This document shows, piece by piece, positions 1 to 9,091 of a DNA stretch of 50,868 bases (positions are counted from its first letter, which is position 1; every line of letters begins with the position of its first letter). This DNA comes from an uncultured Lachnospiraceae bacterium (lineage in GTDB: Bacteria > Bacillota > Clostridia > Lachnospirales > Lachnospiraceae). The stretch spans positions 1-50,868 of the forward strand of contig CAMNDJ010000009.1 of assembly GCA_946535225.1 (NCBI GenBank), read 5' to 3'. The notes beneath the pieces were generated by a model. That model saw only the letters and a list, made by a program, of their open reading frames with translations. It had not been told where the DNA came from and searched no databases. Position numbers and translations under genes: made by a program.

Positions 1-1296
1 CATATTAGAGAAAATGATGAATATACGGTGATATGGCTCTTCAATATCGGCGTGGAGAAATACTGGAATAACAATGTGTTTACGGTAAAAAGCGCAGGCG
101 ATGACATTGTTGTAGCCCATATGGAAGAGATGAACCTGTTGATAACAAGGAAGCAGGACATCATGATCTTAAGAGACGAACCTGATGCTGCATATCTTGA
201 AAAGATGCATCAATTCGGTGCAGAGATCCCTTCCATAGTATGCCCTTCGGTTAAGGATGATGATAAGAGCATATCGGAGATAGTCTTGGAAGACGAAAGC
301 CTGACAGACAGGATAAAGGAACTGTGCAGGGACAGGGAGAGAGTCGTCTTCGTTCCGTACGGAGTTTCTGTCCTTGAAGAGAAGATAGCACGGAAACTGG
401 GTGTAGATATATTCGGGCCCGGATCTGCAGATGCGATCAAAGTAAATGACAAGGTCTATTCGAGAAGATTTGCGATAGAGCACGGATTCAGAGTTCCTGA
501 AGGAAAGATATGCCTTGGATATGATGAACTGTGCAGCATATCGGGAGAATATCTTGAGAGATTCGGCAGGATAATAATCAAGGAGCCTCACGGTGCGTCA
601 GGCAAAGGTCTATGGGTTGTTGAAACGGCTGCAAAACTTAAGAGCACGCTTCTTATCATCAAGAGATTCTACGATGTATCCGAGGACAGGGAATGGATCG
701 TGGAACAGTGGTGCGACAAGCTCACCGATCTTAACTATCAGGTCTATGTGGGAGATGACGGCGACAAGGTTCATGTTGAAGTTTTCTCCGTTAAGGAACA
801 GAGAGTTAACGGTACCGTATATACAGGATCCGTCATACCGCCCTCATTTGACAAAAAGATCGTAAATGAGTGTGATGAATGCGGCAGGATCATAGGCGAA
901 GAATTATACAGAGAAGGTTACAGAGGCATACTCGGCATAGATGCGATGATCTTAAGTTCCGGTGAACTGATACCGATAGTGGAGATCAACGGAAGGTTCA
1001 CTTTGTCGACCTATCTATCATTTATTCCCGACAGATGCAAGGGAGTAACAGACAAGATCTTTGCTTCTTATCGTAAGATAAAGCTTGATCCCGGTGACAG
1101 ATATATCACCTTTGTGAACAAACTGACCGATGCCGGGATAGCATATAAGGATAGAGACGGTGTGTTCATCTACACATCCGAGACCGTGAATTCAAACAGA
1201 ACAGGGGAGTACGGCAGACTCTTCACCCTGTGTCTGGGCGGTGATGAGTCAAGAACAGATGAACTTGATGCAAAGTGCAGGCAGATCATTGAATAG
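1..1296 (+). CDS. ATP-grasp ligase, 5'-truncated by window edge
   Basis: This is an ATP-grasp family carboxylate-amine ligase, which would activate a carboxylate as acyl phosphate and join it to an amine or thiol. Visible family features are the glycine-rich ATP loop (PHGASGKGLW, bases about 586-615) and the metal-binding end of the fold (EINGRF, about 982-999). The reading frame has no stop back to base 1 and already reads as coding before the GTG at 28, so the true start probably lies outside the window. If it began at GTG 28 it would have 422 residues. An acyl carrier protein starts 14 bases downstream, and pseudaminic acid genes follow, so a role in loading the carrier or building an acyl or aminoacyl substituent is plausible. 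The substrate cannot be read from the sequence. The family call is good; the role is inference. Confidence 0.8.
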   Translation, partial: HIRENDEYTVIWLFNIGVEKYWNNNVFTVKSAGDDIVVAHMEEMNLLITRKQDIMILRDEPDAAYLEKMHQFGAEIPSIVCPSVKDDDKSISEIVLEDESLTDRIKELCRDRERVVFVPYGVSVLEEKIARKLGVDIFGPGSADAIKVNDKVYSRRFAIEHGFRVPEGKICLGYDELCSISGEYLERFGRIIIKEPHGASGKGLWVVETAAKLKSTLLIIKRFYDVSEDREWIVEQWCDKLTDLNYQVYVGDDGDKVHVEVFSVKEQRVNGTVYTGSVIPPSFDKKIVNECDECGRIIGEELYREGYRGILGIDAMILSSGELIPIVEINGRFTLSTYLSFIPDRCKGVTDKIFASYRKIKLDPGDRYITFVNKLTDAGIAYKDRDGVFIYTSETVNSNRTGEYGRLFTLCLGGDESRTDELDAKCRQIIE

Positions 1297-1310
1297 AAAG
1301 GCGGATCAAG

Positions 1311-1550
1311 ATGGAAGATAAGATCAAAGAGATAGTAGTAACTGTATTGGAATTATCGGAAGATGATGCGGAACAGATCACGGAAGATACGGATCTTCTG
1401 GAATACGGACTTGATTCCATGACCTGTGTGGAAGTGGTGGTCAATCTGGAAGAGGAATTCGGGATCACCGTGGATGAAGAGGATCTGTTGGTCGAGAACA
1501 TGTCCACGATCGGAAAGATTAAGGATCTGGTCGAGAAGTACGAAGACTGA
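1311..1550 (+). CDS. Acyl carrier protein
   Basis: A 79-residue acidic acyl carrier protein of the usual four-helix size. The phosphopantetheine attachment site is visible as LDSMTCVEV, with Ser36 as the modified residue. A good ribosome binding site (AAAGGCGG) precedes the ATG. The gene is not beside fatty acid genes (no fabD, fabG or fabF) but between an ATP-grasp ligase and a DUF4910 protein at the head of a glycan cluster. It is therefore probably a dedicated carrier for an acyl or aminoacyl group used in sugar modification, not the housekeeping AcpP. The carrier function is well supported. The cargo is unknown. Confidence 0.9.
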   Translation: MEDKIKEIVVTVLELSEDDAEQITEDTDLLEYGLDSMTCVEVVVNLEEEFGITVDEEDLLVENMSTIGKIKDLVEKYED

Positions 1551-1594
1551 TATATCATCTGATCAAAAAACGTAAGAACAGGCAGGATGCGATC

Positions 1595-2905
1595 ATGAGT
1601 GATGGTTTTGAAGCCGGAAGGCGAATGTACCGGTTTGCTGAGAAGATATTCCCTTATACGAGGAGCATAACGGGAGAAGGTGTCAGACAGACATTAAAGG
1701 ATCTGGCTGATTATATAAGGCCTGCGGGTGCAGAGCTTAAGGTAAGCGGTATACCGTCAGGTACTAAGGTGTTTGACTGGACGGTTCCCAAAGAATGGAA
1801 GATAAAAGATGCCTATATTGAGAATGAGTCCGGTGAGCACATCATAGACATGAAGGAGAACAACCTCCATGTTCTCGGTTATTCGGTTCCGGTTGATGAA
1901 TGGGTGGACTTAGACGGACTTAAGGAGCATATCTATGTCGAAGACGGCCAGCCGGACGTGATCCCGTACGTGACGTCGTATTATAAGGAGCGTTTCGGTT
2001 TCTGCATGAGCAAAAAAATGCGCGACTCACTTCCCGAAGGCCGCTATCATATGTATATCGACAGCGAACTGTTTGACGGGGTGTTGAATTATGCAGAGGC
2101 TGTGATACCGGGCGAGACTGATGATGAGATACTGTTCTCAACATACTTCTGTCATCCGTCAATGGCAGATAACGAATGCTCGGGTCCGGCACTTGCCGCA
2201 GAGCTGATATCGACTCTTGCAGAGGCACCTCGACTTAAGTATACATACAGATTTGTGTTCGTGCCCGAGACAATAGGATCGATCACTTATCTTAGTCAGG
2301 ATGACCATGTTCCGTATCTTAAGGAACATGTGAAGGCGGGTTTTGTATTATCCTGCGTGGGAGATGACCTTGATTATTCAATGGTCGAGTCAAGATACGG
2401 TGATTCATATGCGGACAGGGTACTTAAGAATGTTCTTAAGTACAAGGAGAAACATACGATATACGGATTTCATGAAAGAGGCTCCGATGAGAGGCAGTAC
2501 AATGCACCGGGTGTGGACCTTCCGGTAGTCGTGTTCTGCAGATCGAAGTTCGGAGAATTTCCTGAATATCATACTTCTGCTGACAATATGACATTTGTGT
2601 CACCTGAAGGTTTTCAGGGAGCATATGATGCCATGATCGAGGCGATAGAGATACTTGAGAAGAATGCATATTACAGAGTGAAGGTCCTGTGCGAACCACA
2701 GCTCGGCAAGAGGGGGCTCTATTCAGACATAAGCCGAAAGGGGACTTATGACGGGATTATGGTACAGAGAGACGTGATCTCGTATGCCGACGGGCGAAAC
2801 GATCTGCTCGATCTAAGTGAGCGGATAGGGGTTCCGGTATCTGAGATCGTTGATATAGTGGACAGACTGGTCGACAATGACCTGTTGGAGAAAGTAGGGG
2901 AATAA
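1595..2905 (+). CDS. DUF4910 family aminopeptidase-like protein
   Basis: 436 residues resembling the DUF4910 family (older name DUF2172), Zn-peptidase-fold proteins related to M28 aminopeptidases that recur in polysaccharide clusters. Candidate metal and catalytic residues are conserved in order: His187 and Asp192 (CHPSMADNECSG), Glu225 (VPETIGS), His326 and Asp330 (YHTSADN). The C-terminal 70 residues look like the winged-helix tail common in this family. No signal peptide is visible, so it should act in the cytoplasm. It lies between the acyl carrier protein and pseI, with one base before pseI. It may hydrolyse an amide or aminoacyl bond made by the neighbouring ATP-grasp enzyme. The family call is firm; the substrate is unknown. 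Confidence 0.8.
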   Translation: MSDGFEAGRRMYRFAEKIFPYTRSITGEGVRQTLKDLADYIRPAGAELKVSGIPSGTKVFDWTVPKEWKIKDAYIENESGEHIIDMKENNLHVLGYSVPVDEWVDLDGLKEHIYVEDGQPDVIPYVTSYYKERFGFCMSKKMRDSLPEGRYHMYIDSELFDGVLNYAEAVIPGETDDEILFSTYFCHPSMADNECSGPALAAELISTLAEAPRLKYTYRFVFVPETIGSITYLSQDDHVPYLKEHVKAGFVLSCVGDDLDYSMVESRYGDSYADRVLKNVLKYKEKHTIYGFHERGSDERQYNAPGVDLPVVVFCRSKFGEFPEYHTSADNMTFVSPEGFQGAYDAMIEAIEILEKNAYYRVKVLCEPQLGKRGLYSDISRKGTYDGIMVQRDVISYADGRNDLLDLSERIGVPVSEIVDIVDRLVDNDLLEKVGE

Positions 2906-2906
2906 A

Positions 2907-4040
2907 TTGTTCAGCCATAACATTAAGATAGGTGACAAATATATAGGTGACGATCATCCGGCGTTTATAGTAGCGGAAATGTCGGGTAATCATAACGGAA
3001 GCTATGACAGGGCAGTAGAGCTTGTACATGCGGCGGCAGAGGCAGGTGCGGATGCCGTGAAACTGCAGACCTATACTGCAGATACCATCACGATAGACTG
3101 TGACAAGCCGTGGTTTAGGACTTCGGATTCCAATATGTGGGCAGGACGAACCCTGTATGACCTCTATAAGGAGGCTTATACTCCGTGGGAATGGCAGCCG
3201 CGTCTTAAGGAAGAAGCAGAGAAACTGGGACTTATCTGTTTCTCTTCTCCTTTTGATCCTACGTCGGTGGATTTCTTAGAGGAGATGGATGTACCTGCAT
3301 ATAAGATCGCAAGCTATGAGATCAATGACATACCTCTTATCCGTAAGGTCGCATCGCTTCACAAGCCGGTGATATTCGCCACAGGCATAGCATATCCGGA
3401 GGATATACAGAGAGCTCTTGTTACATGCCTTGATGCGGGCAATGACCGGGCGATATTATTAAAGTGTGTGAGTGCTTATCCGACTCCTTACGACCAGGTA
3501 AATTTACGGGTCATGAAGACACTTGCTTCTGAGCATAACTGCATCGTCGGTCTGTCTGATCATACACCGGGATCGGTAGTTCCGGTAGGAAGTATAGTGA
3601 TGGGCGGCAAGATGATAGAGAAGCATCTGACCCTGGATCGGAATGCGGGAGGTGTTGATGATGCATTCTCGATGGAGCCTGAGGAATTCGCATCCATGGT
3701 AAGAGATGTCCGTATAATGGAGCAGGCTTTGGGCTCGGATGTATATGCTCTTACGGACAAACAGAAGGAAGAGCATAAAGGCAGTCGCTCGCTTTTTGCG
3801 GTAACGGATATCAAGGCGGGAGAGATCATCACCACTGATAATGTCAGATCGATAAGGCCTGGCATTGGTATGCATACTATGCATTATGATGAGATACTCG
3901 GACGACCTGCCGCTCAGGATATAGAGAAGGGAACACCGATAAGCCCTAAGCTCATTGACGGAGTCAAGTGGGATGAACTGCTGTACGGCGGACAGGCGAT
4001 TACGAAGCAAAATGGGGTGAGTGAGCCTCAGGGCAATTGA
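2907..4040 (+). CDS. pseI: Pseudaminic acid synthase (NeuB family)
   Basis: PseI condenses 2,4-diacetamido-2,4,6-trideoxy-L-altrose with phosphoenolpyruvate to give pseudaminic acid. The 377-residue protein shows the NeuB TIM-barrel signature AEMSGNHNG (residues 23-31) and KLQTY (52-56), then the C-terminal SAF (antifreeze-like) domain from about residue 292 (GSRSLFAVTDI). The text and length match PseI better than NeuB sialate synthase. The start is TTG, with AGGGGA just upstream inside the end of the preceding gene. It is followed by pseG, and pseF lies 6 kb downstream. Legionaminic or another nonulosonic acid is the main alternative product. Confidence 0.9.
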   Translation: MFSHNIKIGDKYIGDDHPAFIVAEMSGNHNGSYDRAVELVHAAAEAGADAVKLQTYTADTITIDCDKPWFRTSDSNMWAGRTLYDLYKEAYTPWEWQPRLKEEAEKLGLICFSSPFDPTSVDFLEEMDVPAYKIASYEINDIPLIRKVASLHKPVIFATGIAYPEDIQRALVTCLDAGNDRAILLKCVSAYPTPYDQVNLRVMKTLASEHNCIVGLSDHTPGSVVPVGSIVMGGKMIEKHLTLDRNAGGVDDAFSMEPEEFASMVRDVRIMEQALGSDVYALTDKQKEEHKGSRSLFAVTDIKAGEIITTDNVRSIRPGIGMHTMHYDEILGRPAAQDIEKGTPISPKLIDGVKWDELLYGGQAITKQNGVSEPQGN

Positions 4041-4078
4041 TCTTATTTGAAACAAGAGGGAAATCTGACGGTAGACAG

Positions 4079-5152
4079 ATGGTAGGTATCAGAACAGACG
4101 CCAATACGATAATAGCAACAGGTCACATGATGAGATGCATCACGATAGCGAAGTCGATCGTGAGCATGGGAGGGTCTGTGACCTTTTTTATTGCGGATGA
4201 AGAGTCAGAGATCCTTCTTAAGAAAAATCTCGGCGACTTAAATGACGTGAGTGTCGTTGTGCTGCACACTGCCTGGGACGATCTGATAAACGAGCTTCCT
4301 GTGCTCATAGAGCAACTTCAGTTAAGAAATGTTGACACATTACTGGTCGATTCATATAAGGTCACATATGATTATTTCAAAGCCGTGGACCGTGTATGCA
4401 AGACTGCATATATAGATGATCTGCATGAAGGAATATTCCCCGTGGATATTCTGATCAATTACAGCGGATACCATTATGTGTTTGATTATGCTTCGGATTA
4501 TGAACGAATGCACGGACATAAAGATGAACCGACTAAGCTTTTGCTCGGACTTATGTATGCGCCGCTCAGAGAACAGTTCCATACGGACGTAGCAGCAGGT
4601 ATGAAACGATCCGGTGAAGTAAAAGATATACTTCTTGCATGCGGAGGAGCGGATACTCAGAATATGATACTTCCTATGCTGGAAGTCATATGTGACAGAG
4701 GACTTAATACGGATGGCATGAACTGGCATACGGTAGTGGGGGATTATGTGGACAATGCTGAAGCAATAGAGGCATTTGCTTCAATGCATGAGGGGATAAC
4801 GATCCACAGATCCGTTAAGAATATGGCTTCTTTGATGCGATCATGTAACATTGCGGTCGTTGCGGCAGGAACAATGCTCACGGAATGCGCGGCAGTAAGA
4901 CTCCCTGCAGTTTTCTATCAGGTTGCCGATAATCAGAGATACGGTGTGGATTATTGGAGGCAGCCCGGGAGAATGATATATGCCGGAGATGTGACACAGG
5001 ATAAAGATATGGTCATCGCAGCGATCGTTAAGGAAGTGATGAGGCTTATACACGATCATGACTTGATCATTAAGATAACAGAGGGATTATTAGGTATCAC
5101 GGACGGACGAGGCGCCGAGAGGATAGCGAACGCTCTTAAGAGCGAAGGATAA
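4079..5152 (+). CDS. pseG: PseG-type UDP-sugar hydrolase
   Basis: PseG removes UDP from UDP-2,4-diacetamido-2,4,6-trideoxy-beta-L-altropyranose, giving the substrate of PseI. The N-terminus has the family signature (IRTDANTIIATGHMMRC, start of the protein), with the expected His of GHxMR, and the C-terminal GT-B-like half carries LLACGGADTQN and AAGTMLTECAA. I place the start at ATG 4079 because known PseG proteins begin just before IRTDA. A TTG at 4037 overlapping the pseI stop by four bases would add 14 residues and has a closer Shine-Dalgarno-like sequence, so the start is not certain. The pair pseI-pseG is almost certainly cotranscribed. Confidence 0.85.
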   Translation: MVGIRTDANTIIATGHMMRCITIAKSIVSMGGSVTFFIADEESEILLKKNLGDLNDVSVVVLHTAWDDLINELPVLIEQLQLRNVDTLLVDSYKVTYDYFKAVDRVCKTAYIDDLHEGIFPVDILINYSGYHYVFDYASDYERMHGHKDEPTKLLLGLMYAPLREQFHTDVAAGMKRSGEVKDILLACGGADTQNMILPMLEVICDRGLNTDGMNWHTVVGDYVDNAEAIEAFASMHEGITIHRSVKNMASLMRSCNIAVVAAGTMLTECAAVRLPAVFYQVADNQRYGVDYWRQPGRMIYAGDVTQDKDMVIAAIVKEVMRLIHDHDLIIKITEGLLGITDGRGAERIANALKSEG

Positions 5153-5194
5153 GAGACTAAAAGGGAAGATCAGAAGAGTATCATAAGGGGATAT

Positions 5195-6361
5195 ATGAAT
5201 ATGAGAATGACTGTGATAGGGGCTTCAGATGAGGCCATACATACAATTGAATGTGCCAAACGATTGGGTATAGAGACCGTAGCTTTGGACGGAAATCCCG
5301 AGGCAGCAGGGCTTGAAGCGGCTGACATACCGATCGTGGTTGACATAACTGACGAGAAAGCAACTGCAGAGATCGTCGCAGAACTGGGAACAGATTGGAT
5401 CCAGACCGTGCCGATAGGAAGGTATCTTACGACCACCGGTGCCGTCAATGACGAACTTGGACTTCCGGGCATTACCCGTGACATGGCGGTACTGTGTACG
5501 GATAAGTATGCTTTTCATAAGGCTCTGTCCGAAGCCGGTTTAAGAAACTGTCACTGCGCGCTGGTAAGGGGCGGAGCAATAGAATCCGAGTGTTCTTACC
5601 CTGTTATCCTTAAGCCCAGATACGGGTCAGGCAGCAGAGGGATAATGATAGCGAATAACGAGTCCGAACTTGCATCGATCTTATCGGATATGGAAGATAT
5701 CGATGAAGACTATATCTTAGAAGAGTGTCTTGACGGGGATGAATACGGAATAGATGGCGCGGTTACGGAAGGTAAGTTTCATCTTATACTTGTTCGTTAC
5801 AAGATCAATACTCCAATGCCTGACAGGCAGGCCGTGGCCTATATGAGCATCAGTACAGATTCAGAGATATATGATAAGATCCGTGACTATATGAGCCGGG
5901 TCGTTAACGTGATGGAGCTTGATGAATGCCTGATGCATGCGGATATCCTGGATTCAGACAGAGGTATATTCGCGATCGAAGTATCGGCCAGACCATCCGG
6001 TCATAATCTTCATAATCTGTTCACGCCGCTGTGCACCGGTGTAGATATGGCAGAGGAATACATCAAATATCGAATGGGAGAGACATATTCCTTTGAGCCG
6101 AAGCAGACAGAGAATATGATGATCCGCTACTTTGACATGGAAGGTGAGATAAGGAGTGTTCCCAAGGAGAGTCAAGTGCAGCAAACAGTTAAGGATCATG
6201 GAGCAAAGCTCGTTGACTGGAGATGCAATATAATGCCCGGTGATGTACTTGAACCCGTAACCACCGGCCATTCCCTTATGTACAGAGGATATTACATAAC
6301 AAAGCTTGGCGATCGGACGGATCCTGATGCACTTCACAAGGATATATTAAACGGATTCTGA
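5195..6361 (+). CDS. ATP-grasp enzyme of the carbamoyl-phosphate synthase/PurK type
   Basis: 388 residues with an N-terminal Rossmann-like pre-ATP-grasp domain (VIGASDEAIHTIECAK) followed by an ATP-grasp core: KPRYGSGSRGI is the glycine-rich loop, EECLDGDEYGIDG the nucleotide-binding strand, and AIEVSARPSG the metal-binding end. It is a soluble ligase of the sort that couples amino acids or other acids to amines. It follows pseG by 42 bases, with AAGGGG ahead of the ATG, and is the second ATP-grasp protein within 5 kb. A role in decorating the nonulosonic acid or a glycan residue is suggested by context only. The family is certain; the substrate is not. Confidence 0.8.
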   Translation: MNMRMTVIGASDEAIHTIECAKRLGIETVALDGNPEAAGLEAADIPIVVDITDEKATAEIVAELGTDWIQTVPIGRYLTTTGAVNDELGLPGITRDMAVLCTDKYAFHKALSEAGLRNCHCALVRGGAIESECSYPVILKPRYGSGSRGIMIANNESELASILSDMEDIDEDYILEECLDGDEYGIDGAVTEGKFHLILVRYKINTPMPDRQAVAYMSISTDSEIYDKIRDYMSRVVNVMELDECLMHADILDSDRGIFAIEVSARPSGHNLHNLFTPLCTGVDMAEEYIKYRMGETYSFEPKQTENMMIRYFDMEGEIRSVPKESQVQQTVKDHGAKLVDWRCNIMPGDVLEPVTTGHSLMYRGYYITKLGDRTDPDALHKDILNGF

Positions 6362-6425
6362 TCTGATCGATCGTCAGCATTTGATCATGAAGAAAGAGAA
6401 GTTTACGCATCTTTAAGGATAAGAG

Positions 6426-7475
6426 ATGAGATTAAGTATCATAGTTCCCGTCTATAATATGGCGGCAGATAACAAACTTACATATTGCCTTGATTCACTT
6501 GTCGCGCAGACTGTTGATGACTATGAGATCATAGCGGTGGATGACTGCTCGACGGATGATTCTTATGCGGTCATGCAGCAGTATGAGCGCAGGTATCCGG
6601 AAAAGTTCCGTGCGATCCACAGTGAGGTCAATCTTCATCAGGGCGGCGCCAAGAATATCGGGATCAGAGAGGCAAAGGGCGAGTGGATCGGTTTCATCGA
6701 TGCGGATGACTGGATAACACCCGATTACTATGAGAAGATGATAGGAAGGGCACAGGATACCGGAGCCGATATAGTTGGTTGTGATTACAATATAGTTCAC
6801 AGTCATACATTTGAGGTGGGCGAGATCGATCACAACAGCAAGCCCGATCAGGCAGGGGTCCTTGATCATGACAGAAAAAAGAGCATGATCTTAGACGGCG
6901 GCTCTCTGTGTGTCAAGATATTCCGAAGAAAGACCATCTTAGACAATAAATTGTTCTTCCCGGAGAATATCTTCTATGAAGACAATGCGATGGGTAATTC
7001 ATATATGCTCACGGGAACCTGCTTCGAATATATAGAAGAGCCCATGTATTATTACTATCAGCACGGGGATTCCACTGTTCATTCATTCTCCAAAGCAAGA
7101 TGCGAGGACAGGATGGAAGCCGGAAGGATAATGATATCCGAGGCGAAAAGATTGGGATTCTATGATGAGTTTAAGCCCGAGCTTGAATATAAGTTTACGC
7201 AGCTGTTCTACGTGAACACACTGTTTACCTATATGCCCTGTGTTCGCCCGACAAGGCTTACATTTGTAAGGGAGATGACAGCTGAGTTGCTCGCATTTTT
7301 TCCGAAGTTCAGGGATAATGCCTACTATAAGGAGCGAACAGGACAGGAAGAGAAACGCCTCATTGATATGGCTTGTTCCTCACCGCTTCGATTCTATATC
7401 TATTACAAGCTCCTGTGGGCATACAGAAATACAATGAAGAAACTTAATCCGGTAAGAGACGGAAAGATCGAATAA
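6426..7475 (+). CDS. Glycosyltransferase family 2
   Basis: A 349-residue GT-A fold glycosyltransferase of family 2. The start SIIVPVYNMA, the VDDCSTDDS strand and FIDADDWI (the DxD metal and nucleotide-sugar site) are all visible in the first 110 residues. The C-terminal part is soluble with no obvious membrane segment, so it should act on the cytoplasmic face on a lipid-linked acceptor. The donor sugar cannot be predicted. It lies within the pseudaminic acid part of the operon, 64 bases after the ATP-grasp gene and 6 bases before a YgjP-type metallopeptidase gene. Confidence 0.88.
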   Translation: MRLSIIVPVYNMAADNKLTYCLDSLVAQTVDDYEIIAVDDCSTDDSYAVMQQYERRYPEKFRAIHSEVNLHQGGAKNIGIREAKGEWIGFIDADDWITPDYYEKMIGRAQDTGADIVGCDYNIVHSHTFEVGEIDHNSKPDQAGVLDHDRKKSMILDGGSLCVKIFRRKTILDNKLFFPENIFYEDNAMGNSYMLTGTCFEYIEEPMYYYYQHGDSTVHSFSKARCEDRMEAGRIMISEAKRLGFYDEFKPELEYKFTQLFYVNTLFTYMPCVRPTRLTFVREMTAELLAFFPKFRDNAYYKERTGQEEKRLIDMACSSPLRFYIYYKLLWAYRNTMKKLNPVRDGKIE

Positions 7476-7481
7476 TAACCG

Positions 7482-8072
7482 ATGAACATAAGAGTTATCA
7501 AAAGCGGAAGAAGGACGATCTCCATAGAAGTCACACCCGAATGTGACGTGATAGTAAGGGCCCCGTATCTGACATCCAGAAGGGAGATCGCACGTTTCCT
7601 GGATGATAAGACTGATTGGATCAACAGAACGGTCCGCAGGATGGAGAAAAGAAGAATAGAGAGCGCGATCGACAGGGGTGATCGTTTAAGTGATGCGGAT
7701 GTGTATGAACTGTCTGAGCAGGCAAAGGATGTTATCCCGCCGAAGGTTAAGCATTACGCATCCATGCTTGGAGTCGACTACGGAAGGATAACCATACGTA
7801 ACCAGAAGACCAGATGGGGAAGCTGCTCATCGAAGCATAATCTGAATTTTAACTGTCTGCTTCTTCGTGCACCTGAGGAGATTCTTGATTATGTTGTGGT
7901 TCATGAATTGTGTCACATAAGGCATATGGATCATTCGAAAGCTTTTTGGAATGAGGTGGAGAAGATACTTCCCGACTACAGAGACCGACGCAAATGGCTT
8001 AAGGATCACGGGGACAGACTATATTACAACGATTCGAATATTCCGGGATACACATATGGGGGGAACAGATGA
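7482..8072 (+). CDS. YgjP-type (DUF45) zinc metallopeptidase-like protein
   Basis: 196 residues of the YgjP/DUF45 family. The zinc motif HELCH is at residues 141-145 and the family signature RWGSCS at 111-116. Both are intact, so a metal-dependent hydrolase is likely. E. coli YgjP has been reported as a UTP pyrophosphatase-like protein, but the function of the family is not settled. No signal peptide. Its stop overlaps the start of the following acyltransferase gene (ATGA), so the two are translationally coupled. Its presence inside a glycan operon is unusual, and no specific role can be assigned. Confidence 0.8.
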   Translation: MNIRVIKSGRRTISIEVTPECDVIVRAPYLTSRREIARFLDDKTDWINRTVRRMEKRRIESAIDRGDRLSDADVYELSEQAKDVIPPKVKHYASMLGVDYGRITIRNQKTRWGSCSSKHNLNFNCLLLRAPEEILDYVVVHELCHIRHMDHSKAFWNEVEKILPDYRDRRKWLKDHGDRLYYNDSNIPGYTYGGNR

Positions 8073-9064
8073 TCTCAGCCAAAACTTCAAAGATGCTAAG
8101 AGGGATAGCGATCCTTATAGTTATCGCAAGTCATTATGCGGGATGGATGTATGTGGAACCTGTCCACGTGACTGCTCATGACTGGATACTCAAATGGGGT
8201 CCGGAAGGAGTGAGCATATTCCTGTTGATGTCAGGATACGGACTGCATAAGAGTGCGGAGAGAGGCAGACATACAAAGCACAATAACAGCGGGATAACCA
8301 CAGGCTTCGTGATAAAAAGGGTGATCGGAGCATATATCCCGTATCTTATATGCAGATATCTCATAAATGCTTTTGACGGTACATGGAAGAGCGCTGCAGC
8401 CGACGGGGAGATGAAGGAAGTTCTCATAAGGTTCTTTACGGCCGGCGGCTTCTGGTATATGAACGTGCTCTTTACTATGTATATCGCGTTTATGGTGATA
8501 TACAGATTCTTCGGCAAACTTCGGATCCCGCTTATGACTCTTGCTGTCATAGCGCAGACTTACTATCTGTATGATAAAGGCTATGCGGATTTCTGGTGCC
8601 TGTCTAATATGGCATTTGTCATAGGCATTCTGGCAGCTGCTGCGGAAGATAAGTTCAGAAGCTTTATGCAGGGACCGGTATTCAAAGTGCTGCTCGCTGC
8701 GGTGTCAGGTGCCGGTATGTGGTATACGTTCAGAGGCATTCAGCTAAACGGAGGCAGCAGAACGGAGACATCATTCGGATGGGAGCTGGCCTTTAATATA
8801 TTCTTTTCACTGGCCGTTCTGTTTGTCGGATACATGATCCCTGTATACAAAGGCCTTATACTGACCACTCTCGGAGAATGCAGTTTGTTTATATACATAT
8901 TACACACTGCAATGTTCTGGGTTCTCATATACAAGTTTGAAGAATACGGATATGCCGTATCCAATATCATCACAGGCTTCATCACTCTGGCGGTTGGAAC
9001 TGTACTCGGAGTATTGTATAATAGTCTGATGGGCATTATCACGAAAAGGCTTAAGAATGCGTGA
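8069..9064 (+). CDS. Acyltransferase 3 (OafA/OatA-type) membrane protein
   Basis: A 331-residue polytopic membrane protein of the acyltransferase-3 family, with about ten hydrophobic segments. The N-terminal KMLRGIAILIVIASHYAGW contains the conserved Arg and the His expected to carry acyl transfer. These proteins move acetyl groups from cytoplasmic acetyl-CoA to acceptors at or beyond the membrane. It has no C-terminal SGNH domain. The next gene, 27 bases downstream, encodes a separate SH3-SGNH lipoprotein, so the two may form a split OatA-like O-acetyltransferase. The acceptor is probably the surface glycan or peptidoglycan. Confidence 0.82.
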   Translation: MISAKTSKMLRGIAILIVIASHYAGWMYVEPVHVTAHDWILKWGPEGVSIFLLMSGYGLHKSAERGRHTKHNNSGITTGFVIKRVIGAYIPYLICRYLINAFDGTWKSAAADGEMKEVLIRFFTAGGFWYMNVLFTMYIAFMVIYRFFGKLRIPLMTLAVIAQTYYLYDKGYADFWCLSNMAFVIGILAAAAEDKFRSFMQGPVFKVLLAAVSGAGMWYTFRGIQLNGGSRTETSFGWELAFNIFFSLAVLFVGYMIPVYKGLILTTLGECSLFIYILHTAMFWVLIYKFEEYGYAVSNIITGFITLAVGTVLGVLYNSLMGIITKRLKNA

Positions 9065-9091
9065 TCATATCTATGGAGGAATAAAGAGATC

